Part shown: positions 1 through 5,854 of the stretch, one piece after another | Layout of the letters: the number at the start of each line of letters is the position of its first letter | How positions within the stretch are numbered: the first letter of the stretch is position 1 | Assembly: GCA_015487985.1 (NCBI GenBank) | Contig: WFOP01000320.1 | Coordinates: 1-7,113 of the forward strand | Reading direction: 5' to 3' | Length of the DNA: 7,113 nucleotides | Origin: Hyphomicrobiales bacterium | GTDB lineage: Bacteria > Pseudomonadota > Alphaproteobacteria > Rhizobiales > Devosiaceae | Notes under the pieces: model-generated | Told to the model about the DNA's origin: nothing | Databases searched by the model: none | What the model saw: the letters and a program-made list of their open reading frames with translations, nothing else | Program-made: the position numbers and the translations under genes

Positions 1-1
1 G

Positions 2-595
2 TTTTTACACATTGGTTCGCTGGCAGTTGCGCTGGGGAACGGGCGTTTTGCCAATCGCAGCGTGTTGTTTGATCCCGAGGGGCATATAGTTGAATATTAT
101 GACAAGATTCATTTGTTTGATGCCGATGTGAAGGGGGACGATGCCTATCGCGAGAGCAGGCATTATGTGGGGGGCAGGCAGGCCGTGCTGGCCCAAATGG
201 GCAATATCAATGTTGGAATGAGTATCTGTTATGATGTGCGCTTTGGCGCGCTCTATCGGCAACTGGCCAGGGCCGGTGCGCACATTCTTTGTGTGCCTGC
301 CGCTTTTACTGTGCCAACGGGCAAAGCCCATTGGCAGGTTTTGTTGCGGGCGCGGGCCATTGAAACGGGATGTTTTGTTTTGGCGTCTGCTCAAGGGGGT
401 ACTCATGAAAATGGCCGGCAGACTTATGGTCATTCAATGGTAATTGATCCATGGGGGGAAATTGTCACCATGCGGGCAGATCAGACAGGCGGGCTGATCT
501 TTGCCGAACTGGATTTTGATAAAATCAAGCAGGCACGTTCAAGCGTGCCGGCATTGCAAAATGAGGCAGCGTTTGAAATGAAAAATTTTGTTTAA
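2..595 (+). CDS. Nit-type carbon-nitrogen hydrolase (5' end missing)
   Basis: This is a cytoplasmic amidase of the nitrilase superfamily, which hydrolyses non-peptide C-N bonds through a Cys-Glu-Lys triad. The frame is open from base 2, and 197 residues are visible before the TAA at 593-595. Family members are about 270-285 residues, so roughly the first 80, including the catalytic Glu, lie outside the window. The catalytic Lys is visible in YYDKIHLFD (codon 104-106) and the nucleophilic Cys in SICYDVRF (codon 227-229). Downstream are the family blocks AHWQVLLRARAIETGCFVLA, GRQTYGHSMVIDPWG and the C-terminal SVPALQNE. The closest resemblance I recall is to the Nit1/YbeM-like branch, whose studied members act as deaminated-glutathione amidases. 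That substrate is inferred, not shown. In many Alphaproteobacteria this gene follows a glutaredoxin gene, which would lie upstream of this window. The gene is co-oriented with the DUF1178 gene 71 bases downstream and possibly co-transcribed with it. Confidence 0.93.
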   Translation, partial: FLHIGSLAVALGNGRFANRSVLFDPEGHIVEYYDKIHLFDADVKGDDAYRESRHYVGGRQAVLAQMGNINVGMSICYDVRFGALYRQLARAGAHILCVPAAFTVPTGKAHWQVLLRARAIETGCFVLASAQGGTHENGRQTYGHSMVIDPWGEIVTMRADQTGGLIFAELDFDKIKQARSSVPALQNEAAFEMKNFV

Positions 596-653
596 GCGTT
601 AACCATAATGGGGTATAAAATCCTCCGTGCGGGGTAAGATGATTGTGATTTTT

Positions 654-657
654 GGGA
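654..657 (+). promoter_or_regulatory. Ribosome binding site deciding the GTG start of the DUF1178 gene
   Basis: GGGA lies nine bases before the GTG at 667. It is modest, but nothing better serves the alternative TTG at 652, and the protein N-terminus supports the GTG. Confidence 0.45.
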
Positions 658-666
658 TGTGTAACC

Positions 667-1149
667 GTGATTCAATATGCATTAGTTTGTGAAAATACTC
701 ATCAGTTTGAGGCCTGGTTCAGAAGTGCATCGGCCTATGACGAACAGATAAAGATTGGCGTTGTCACCTGCCCTGTCTGTGCAACGAGTAAAGTAGACAA
801 GGCGCTCATGGCGCCGGCAGTGGGGCGCAAGGGCAACAGTCAGTCCGCGCCTTTCAGCGGTGATATGGATGGTGGTTCAAATAAAGGGGAAAATACCTCT
901 GTCAGTCTTTCAGCGGGACATCCCGAACAAAAACAGCTGCAAAAGGCCATTCGCGAATTGCGGGAAAAAATTACTGCAGAGGCGGATTATGTGGGGGATA
1001 AATTTGCCAGTGAAGCGCGCAAAATCCATAATGAAAAAGTAGAGCCGCGTGGTATTTACGGCGAAGCCACGGCTGAAGAAACCGCAAGTCTGATCGAAGA
1101 GGGGGTAGAATTTATGCCTCTGCCGGCGCTCCCTGAAGAACAAAATTAG
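667..1149 (+). CDS. DUF1178 family protein, putative small zinc-ribbon protein
   Basis: This is a 160-residue soluble protein of the DUF1178 family, whose biochemical role is unknown to me. The N-terminal 50 residues carry the family signature: IQYALVCENTHQFEAWF, then a CPVC motif and KALMAPAV. Cys8, His12, Cys35 and Cys38 could bind one metal ion, which is an inference from their spacing. Residues about 53-95 are a polar Gly/Ser/Asn-rich linker. The C-terminal block contains DYVGDKFASEARKIH, RGIYGEATAEE and EFMPLPALPEEQN, all typical of the family. I chose the GTG at 667 because the family begins M-I-x-Y-A-L. A GGGA at 654-657 sits nine bases upstream as a modest ribosome binding site. A TTG at 652 in the same frame would add five residues unlike the family. 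A strong plus-strand hairpin follows the stop by about 20 bases. Confidence 0.92.
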   Translation: MIQYALVCENTHQFEAWFRSASAYDEQIKIGVVTCPVCATSKVDKALMAPAVGRKGNSQSAPFSGDMDGGSNKGENTSVSLSAGHPEQKQLQKAIRELREKITAEADYVGDKFASEARKIHNEKVEPRGIYGEATAEETASLIEEGVEFMPLPALPEEQN

Positions 1150-1169
1150 ATTTTGAGCCATATTTAGTG

Positions 1170-1203
1170 CTCTTTTCCTTTATCTGCCGATAAAGGGGGA
1201 GAG
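1170..1203 (+). terminator. 15-bp hairpin after the DUF1178 gene (possible terminator or 3' end-protecting structure)
   Basis: CTCTTTTCCTTTATC (1170-1184) and GATAAAGGGGGAGAG (1189-1203) can pair over 15 positions around a TGCC loop. Twelve pairs are Watson-Crick and three (1174-1176 with 1197-1199) are G-U. On the minus-strand transcript those three become A-C mismatches, so the structure is stable only in plus-strand RNA. It starts 21 bases after the DUF1178 stop. No U-tract follows, so it is not a textbook intrinsic terminator. It may instead protect the 3' end of the upstream message or pause polymerase. Confidence 0.5.
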
Positions 1204-1314
1204 AAGGCCACCCTGTTGCGGTTCTGGTTGCTGGTGCGCGCAAACGGCTATTTTTGTGGGACTTCTCATTCTTTGCGAAGGCCGTTAGATATCGCTTTTG
1301 TTGAAGGACACGCG

Positions 1315-1362
1315 ATGTTTGGACCGCCCTGGCTGTGGGCCTTATATTGGCTCAAATCTTAG
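1315..1362 (+). CDS. Possible 15-residue leader peptide upstream of the amylase gene
   Basis: ATG at 1315 opens a 15-codon frame ending in TAG at 1360-1362 and reading MFGPPWLWALYWLKS. It has the best Shine-Dalgarno of this spacer, GAAGGA at 1303-1308, six bases before the ATG. It ends 20 bases before the amylase ATG, in a different frame. The peptide is hydrophobic, with three Trp and two consecutive Pro codons, a composition known to slow ribosomes. It could be a translated leader that affects expression of the amylase gene. It could also be chance, since a frame of this size is expected by accident. No family is recognisable. Confidence 0.25.
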   Translation: MFGPPWLWALYWLKS

Positions 1363-1370
1363 GTCTTACT

Positions 1371-1376
1371 CAGGGT
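1371..1376 (+). promoter_or_regulatory. Ribosome binding site deciding the amylase start
   Basis: CAGGGT contains GGG at 1373-1375, seven bases before the ATG at 1383. It is too close to the ATG at 1377 to serve it, which favours the 478-residue form. Confidence 0.4.
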
Positions 1377-1382
1377 ATGGTG

Positions 1383-2819
1383 ATGGGATTTAGAATATTT
1401 TTGTCGGTTTTTGCCCTGTTGGGTGCATTGGTTTCTCCGCTGAAGGCAGCGAACCTTTCTGACGAAATAATTTATTTCGTCATGCTGGATCGGTTTGCTG
1501 ATGGGGATATGTCCAATAATATGGATGTGGATCGGGGCAATCCGTTGGCCTTTCAGGGCGGTGATCTGGTGGGTCTGCGGGCGCAACTGGATGAAATTTC
1601 CGATCTTGGGGCAACCATGATCTGGATTACCCCGGTCGCGTTGCAAATTGATATGCCTCAGGATTATCAGGGCAACAGTTTTTATCCCCATCACGGATAT
1701 TGGGCCAAAGATTTGAACGGTATTGACCCGCGTTTTGGTTCTGAGGCTGACCTCAAGGCGCTGGTGGATGATGCGCATCAGCGGGGCATAAAGGTTATTC
1801 TGGACGTGGTTTATAACCATCTTGGCTATGGCATGGAGGATGACCCCGTCTTTGCGCCCTGGCTTCGGTTCGGGGAAGAATGTGCGGGGGGTGACCCGGT
1901 GACGCTGTGTCTGGCGGGGCTGCCTGATCTTAAAACGGAACTGAGCGAAGTGCGTGAATACCTGTTTGAATCCCAGTTGGGGTTGGCCGAACGGGTGGGG
2001 CTGGACGGGTTTCGACTGGATACAGTCAAGCATATTTCCCATGATTTCTGGCAACAGCACCGCCTTGAAGCAAGGCGGCGCCTGGGGGAAGACTTTTTTT
2101 TGATCGGGGAGGTGTGGGACGCGGACAGATTTGTCGCCAGACCCTATTTTGCCAATGACGAGATGGATGCGCTGTTTGATTTTTCCTTTCGGGACCGGGT
2201 ACTTAAACTGATGAGCGGAGTTTATGATGCGGAAAAATTCGGGCGTTATCTCATAAAACGCCATGATGTGGCGGAGGGGTATTGGCTGGCGCCGTTTTTG
2301 TCCAACCATGATATGACGATGGCCCTAGCCATGTTTGGCGGGGACAGGGAAAAACTGGCGATGGCGGCGACCATCATGATGACAATTGAGGGACCGCCGG
2401 TCATCCCCTATGGGGAAGAAATCGGGCGCAGTGGCGGGGTGTGGCCTGATAACCGCCAGGTGATGGCATGGGGTGAACGTGATGTTTTGCCGGGACGTGG
2501 CCTGGGGCGGGACGAAGAGTTGCGGGGGATGTTTGTTGATCTGATTGCCTTGCGCAAAGAGCGCGCATCTTTGCGCGCAAAGGAAATTGAAGTGGTTTAT
2601 TCCGACAGGGATGTGTTGATTTACAGCCGTGGTCAGGATGTGCTGGTGGCCATCAATCGCTCGGACAAACCCATAAAACCCGAACTTGAAAACATTCCCT
2701 CCGAAAGCTTGTGGGTTCTGGCCTTTTCCAGTGCTGGCAATCAAACGGGGGAGATAGATTTTCTGCCCGCCCGTTCGGTGCAGGTGTTTGTCAACGCTTA
2801 TGGGACTTATGGGAATTAG
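1383..2819 (+). CDS. Secreted alpha-amylase family glycoside hydrolase (GH13)
   Basis: This is a 478-residue retaining glycosidase that would cleave alpha-1,4 linkages in starch, glycogen or maltodextrins outside the cytoplasm. Residues 1-22 form a signal peptide: Arg4, a hydrophobic core, and a probable cut after Ala22. The (beta/alpha)8 barrel follows from about residue 27 (YFVMLDRFADGD). All GH13 regions are intact: I, D141VVYNH; V, LPDL near 180; II, GFRLDTVKH with Arg211 and nucleophile Asp213; III, GEVWD with acid/base Glu243; IV, FLSNHD with His309 and Asp310. About 415-478 is a short domain C. The only two cysteines, Cys167 and Cys176, flank a domain B loop and probably form a disulfide after export. 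I chose the ATG at 1383 because GGG at 1373-1375 lies seven bases upstream and it gives a clean signal peptide; GTG 1335 and ATG 1377 are poorer. Exact subfamily and specificity are unresolved. No other glycan gene is adjacent. Confidence 0.93.
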   Translation: MGFRIFLSVFALLGALVSPLKAANLSDEIIYFVMLDRFADGDMSNNMDVDRGNPLAFQGGDLVGLRAQLDEISDLGATMIWITPVALQIDMPQDYQGNSFYPHHGYWAKDLNGIDPRFGSEADLKALVDDAHQRGIKVILDVVYNHLGYGMEDDPVFAPWLRFGEECAGGDPVTLCLAGLPDLKTELSEVREYLFESQLGLAERVGLDGFRLDTVKHISHDFWQQHRLEARRRLGEDFFLIGEVWDADRFVARPYFANDEMDALFDFSFRDRVLKLMSGVYDAEKFGRYLIKRHDVAEGYWLAPFLSNHDMTMALAMFGGDREKLAMAATIMMTIEGPPVIPYGEEIGRSGGVWPDNRQVMAWGERDVLPGRGLGRDEELRGMFVDLIALRKERASLRAKEIEVVYSDRDVLIYSRGQDVLVAINRSDKPIKPELENIPSESLWVLAFSSAGNQTGEIDFLPARSVQVFVNAYGTYGN

Positions 2820-2821
2820 GT

Positions 2822-3562
2822 TCAGCTTTTAGACTTTTGCGCCAGCAACATGTAGTTCACCGACATGTCGCGGCTTTTGCGCCATTGGTCATGCAGGGGG
2901 CTAAAGCTCACCCCGCACCGGTCGTGAATGGACATGCCATGGCGCGAAATGATGGAGGTGATTTCTTCGGGGGTGAGAAATTTTTTGAATTCATGGGTGC
3001 CTTTGGGGAGCCAGTTCAGTACATATTCTGCGCCCACAATGGCCAAGGCATAGGCTTTTGCGGTGCGGTTAATGGTGGCAACAAACATCAGGCCACCGGG
3101 TTTGACCAGATCAGAACAGCTTTTGAGATAAAGGGGCACGTCGGCAACGTGTTCGACCACTTCCATGTTGAGAACCACATCAAATTGTTCACCTTTTGCC
3201 GCGAGGGCTTCGGATGTGGTGGCCAGATAGGTAATGTCCAGATCGTTTTGCTCAGCATGTATTTTGGCGATGGCAATGTTGCGTTCGGAGGCATCGGCGC
3301 CCGTTACGGTTGCGCCCAAACGGGCCATGGGTTCGCACAGCAGGCCGCCCCCGCATCCGATATCAAGGATTTTCAGCCCTTCAAACGGGTAACGTTTAGT
3401 ACCATCAAGTTTGAAATGATCAAGGATCTGCTCGCGAATATAGGCAAGGCGCACCGGGTTGAATTTGTGCAGGGGTTTGAATTGACCTGAGGGGTCCCAC
3501 CATTGTTGGGCAAGGTCGGAGAATTTTTTGATCTCATCATCGTTGATTGTTGTGGCTGGCAT
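2822..3562 (-). CDS. ubiG: Ubiquinone biosynthesis O-methyltransferase UbiG
   Basis: UbiG transfers methyl groups from S-adenosylmethionine to ring hydroxyls in both O-methylation steps of ubiquinone synthesis, at the cytoplasmic face of the membrane. The protein has 246 residues; the E. coli enzyme has 240. The N-terminus carries the UbiG-specific [19 protein letters not shown] and NPVRLAYI. The SAM-binding motif I is [19 protein letters not shown], with Asp67 to Gly73 forming the glycine loop, and Asp90 ends the next strand. The post-motif NMEVVEHV lies at 132-139, KPGG at about 155-158 and FVATINRT shortly after. [13 protein letters not shown] and the C-terminal VNYMLLAQ also match the family. 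The ATG at 3562 has AGGA (complement of 3572-3575) nine bases upstream. Its stop is two bases from the amylase stop, so the genes converge. It diverges from the SulP gene. Confidence 0.97.
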   Translation of the reverse strand: MPATTINDDEIKKFSDLAQQWWDPSGQFKPLHKFNPVRLAYIREQILDHFKLDGTKRYPFEGLKILDIGCGGGLLCEPMARLGATVTGADASERNIAIAKIHAEQNDLDITYLATTSEALAAKGEQFDVVLNMEVVEHVADVPLYLKSCSDLVKPGGLMFVATINRTAKAYALAIVGAEYVLNWLPKGTHEFKKFLTPEEITSIISRHGMSIHDRCGVSFSPLHDQWRKSRDMSVNYMLLAQKSKS

Positions 3563-3764
3563 TGGGGCATGTCCTGCTGATGTTTTTATTATTCTAGTTC
3601 ATTTAAGACGTGGATGGAATTGATTTTACCGGTATTTACCTTTTAGGCATTTTGTGAAGGGTTTGCGGTTTCATTTTATATTATGTTGCGCTAAAGTAAG
3701 TGTCCGGCCAAGACGGTTGTCGGTTTTGTAAGCCAAATGCCGCCCCCGACCTCAAAATGTTTCA

Positions 3765-3779
3765 CGCTTGATATAAGCG
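3765..3779 (+). promoter_or_regulatory. Small inverted repeat overlapping a -10-like hexamer before the SulP gene
   Basis: CGCTT (3765-3769) and AAGCG (3775-3779) are perfect inverted arms around GATAT. TATAAG (3772-3777) inside it matches the sigma-70 -10 consensus at five of six bases, and lies about 30 bases before the SulP ATG. I see no good -35 at the right distance, so this is only a candidate promoter or operator for the transporter gene. The rest of the 3563-3806 spacer is AT-rich near 3590-3690 and shows no gene. Confidence 0.2.
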
Positions 3780-3806
3780 CTGCCAAGAGCGCGCATGAGT
3801 TGATAT

Positions 3807-5645
3807 ATGGCTTACCAGAACCACGTTTATAAGTCCGCTTTACTAAATCAGCTCGCGACCATTTTCCCCTTCTTATACTGGTTCCCTCAAATGACGAAGG
3901 AAACCATCCGGGCTGATATGTTTGCGGGGTTGACCGGGGCTGTGATTGTTTTGCCCCAGGGGGTGGCATTTGCGTTCATTGCCGGTTTGCCCCCGCAATA
4001 TGGTCTTTATACAGCCATGGTGGTGCCGGTTGTTGCGGCACTGTTCGGCTCGTCACGCCATTTGATTTCCGGGCCGACAACCGCCATTTCCATCGTGGTG
4101 TTTTCAACAATTTCAGGATATGCGGAGCCGGGCTCATCGGAGTTTATTTCCCTTGCCCTGACCATGACATTTCTGGCCGGGGTCTATCAACTGGCATTTG
4201 GTCTGGCCCGGTTGGGGCTTCTGGTGAATTTTGTTTCCCATACGGTGGTAATCGGTTTTACCGCGGGTGCGGCAATTTTGATCGTTACCAGTCAGATGAA
4301 AAATGTTCTGGGGGTGGATGTCCCCAAGGGGGAAACTTTTTTTCGCACATGGGTGCATGTGTGGGAGCAGGCCGCAAGTATCAATATTACGGTTCTTGGA
4401 GTGGGACTGCTGACGCTTTTGAGTGCGGTGCTGATAAAGCGCCTTGTGCCAAAACTGCCCAATCTGCTGCTGGCCCTGATTATTGGCAGTCTGTTTGCCT
4501 GGCTGTTTTTGCGCAATAATGTGGACATCAAGCTGGTGGGGGAAATTCCCGGCGGTCTGCCGCCGCTGTCGGTGCCAAATTTTGATCTTGAAGTGTTGCG
4601 GGATATTGCGCCCGATGCTTTTGCGGTGGCATTGCTGGGGCTTATTGAAGCGGTATCAATTTCGCGGGCAATCGCTTCGAAATCTCATCAGCGAATTGAT
4701 TGTAATCAGGAATTTGTCGGTCAGGGGCTGTCCAATATTGTGGGCAGCTTTTTTTCCAGCTATGCGGGGTCCGGCTCTTTTACCCGTTCGGGCATCAATT
4801 ATGATTCGGGGGCTCAAACGCCCATGGCAGCTGTGTTCTCGGCAATTTTTCTGGCGCTGATTGTTTTGCTGTTCTCCCCGCTAACCGCCTATCTGCCCAT
4901 TGCAGCGATGAGCGGGGTTATCATGATGGTGGCCTATAATCTGATCGATATGAAACAGATCAAACATATTCTTGAATCGGATCCTTCCGAAGCCATAATC
5001 CTTGTGGCCACATTTTTTGCCACTTTGTTTCTGGAGCTTGAATTTGCTATTTATCTGGGGGTTATTATTTCGCTGGTGATATTTCTGGGGCGGACAACAT
5101 CCCCTGAGATTGCGGTTCTTGCGCCTGATATTGATTCCAAATATGGCCGCCCCAAACTGACCGATGTGGAAAGCAAACCCCTCAACCAGTGCCCGCATAT
5201 GAAAATCATTCGGATTGATATGTCGGTTTATTTCGGCTCGATCAATTTCATTCAGTCCAAACTGTTCAAAATCAGTGAACATGAGGGGCGCAAGCATATC
5301 GTTGTATTGAGCAACGGCATCAACTTTATTGATCTGGCGGGGGCGGAAATGCTGTGCGAGGAAGCCGACCGATTGGAGGAGGAAGGGGGGGGCTTGTATT
5401 TTGCCGGCTTGAAACCTGCCGTTTATCAATCGTTTGGCAAAACCCACGCCATCAAGCATATCGGCAATAATCATTTCTTTGATGAAAAGCCTGCCGTGTT
5501 CAGAACCCTGAGACGCCTGCTTAGAAAACAGGGGAAATGTGAAGGGTGCGCGTTGCGGGTTTTTGCGGAATGCCGCGCCGACGACGGGCAAAAACCGCCG
5601 GGCGCGGCCAATAGTTCGGTGTCCAAAAAAGCCAATGCTGCCTGA
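3807..5645 (+). CDS. SulP/SLC26 family inorganic anion transporter with STAS domain
   Basis: This is a 612-residue inner-membrane protein that would carry sulfate, bicarbonate or a similar anion by symport or exchange. The substrate cannot be fixed from sequence. The membrane domain runs from about 38 to 430 with many hydrophobic segments. Visible family blocks are AGLTGAVIVLPQGVAFAFIA (40-59), GLPPQYGLY (60-68), GSSRHLISGPTTA (81-93), GLIEAVSISRAIA with Glu281 at the substrate-site position, and SGSFTRSGIN. A cytoplasmic STAS domain follows from about 468 to 565. Its usual Ser/Thr after the loop Asp is absent: the sequence is IDLAGAE (Asp509, Leu510, Ala511). After the STAS domain comes a tail with Cys578, Cys581 and Cys589 (CX2CX7C). 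The ATG at 3807 is the first usable start, since an in-frame TGA sits at 3801-3803; its ribosome binding site is weak. It diverges from ubiG and lies 209 bases before lysC. Confidence 0.95.
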   Translation: MAYQNHVYKSALLNQLATIFPFLYWFPQMTKETIRADMFAGLTGAVIVLPQGVAFAFIAGLPPQYGLYTAMVVPVVAALFGSSRHLISGPTTAISIVVFSTISGYAEPGSSEFISLALTMTFLAGVYQLAFGLARLGLLVNFVSHTVVIGFTAGAAILIVTSQMKNVLGVDVPKGETFFRTWVHVWEQAASINITVLGVGLLTLLSAVLIKRLVPKLPNLLLALIIGSLFAWLFLRNNVDIKLVGEIPGGLPPLSVPNFDLEVLRDIAPDAFAVALLGLIEAVSISRAIASKSHQRIDCNQEFVGQGLSNIVGSFFSSYAGSGSFTRSGINYDSGAQTPMAAVFSAIFLALIVLLFSPLTAYLPIAAMSGVIMMVAYNLIDMKQIKHILESDPSEAIILVATFFATLFLELEFAIYLGVIISLVIFLGRTTSPEIAVLAPDIDSKYGRPKLTDVESKPLNQCPHMKIIRIDMSVYFGSINFIQSKLFKISEHEGRKHIVVLSNGINFIDLAGAEMLCEEADRLEEEGGGLYFAGLKPAVYQSFGKTHAIKHIGNNHFFDEKPAVFRTLRRLLRKQGKCEGCALRVFAECRADDGQKPPGAANSSVSKKANAA

Positions 5646-5728
5646 TTGTTGGCATTTGTCTGATTGTTGTGCCTGAAGTTTTCCCAAAGTTGGTCGCTCC
5701 CGTTTTGGGGGGAGGTTTCCGGGGTTTG

Positions 5729-5746
5729 GTTAAATCGGGTTAAATT
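5729..5746 (+). repeat. Tandem GGTTAAAT repeat upstream of lysC
   Basis: GGTTAAAT occurs at 5729-5736 and again at 5739-5746, so the copies are exactly ten bases apart, about one helical turn. A related GGTTAATT occurs at 5835-5842, just before the lysC ribosome binding site. TACAAT at 5746-5751 overlaps the second copy and could be a -10 element, with no clear -35. The repeat could bind a regulator of lysC or be chance in AT-rich DNA. The rest of the 5646-5854 spacer shows no gene and no clear terminator. Confidence 0.35.
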
Positions 5747-5842
5747 ACAATTCTCCTTGCTGGTTGAAACATTTCCCACTTTGTGCCATTTGAGCGCCGT
5801 GATCGTTTTGAAGATTATCGTGGATCGCAATTTCGGTTAATT

Positions 5843-5846
5843 GGAG
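5843..5846 (+). promoter_or_regulatory. Ribosome binding site selecting the TTG start of lysC
   Basis: GGAG lies eight bases before the TTG at 5855. No comparable site precedes the in-frame GTG 5867 or ATG 5870. The ATG at 5848 is out of frame with the kinase. Confidence 0.6.
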
Positions 5847-5854
5847 CATGTTTC

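Noticed and set aside
1263..1291. TTCTCA and TAGATA spaced 17 bases apart as a promoter for the amylase
   Set aside because: They match the -35 and -10 consensus at only four and three of six positions, which is not better than chance in this spacer.
1359..2309. Long open frame on the minus strand (316 residues) opposite the amylase gene
   Set aside because: The plus strand here encodes an unmistakable GH13 enzyme with all catalytic motifs. The antisense translation is His/Pro/Gln-rich with no family resemblance, so it is a shadow frame.
2711..3490. Plus-strand open frame (259 residues) overlapping the amylase 3' end and ubiG
   Set aside because: It is antisense to a clear UbiG and out of frame with the amylase. 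Its Phe/Gly/His-rich translation has no recognisable domain.
3795..3803. Two-codon ATG-AGT-TGA frame just before the SulP ATG
   Set aside because: There is no ribosome binding site specific to it, and such minimal frames are common by chance. It only helps by ruling out an upstream start for the transporter.
4881..5687. Minus-strand open frame (268 residues) opposite the SulP gene
   Set aside because: It is antisense to the conserved transporter and STAS coding sequence, and its translation resembles no protein I recognise.
5697..5714. CTCCC / GGGAG inverted repeat after the SulP gene as a possible terminator
   Set aside because: The stem is five pairs with an eight-base loop and is followed by only three T residues, too weak to call.
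5646..5854. Possible lysine riboswitch upstream of lysC
   Set aside because: The 209-base spacer shows no set of long paired helices of the kind found in lysine riboswitches, and I know of none before lysC in Alphaproteobacteria.
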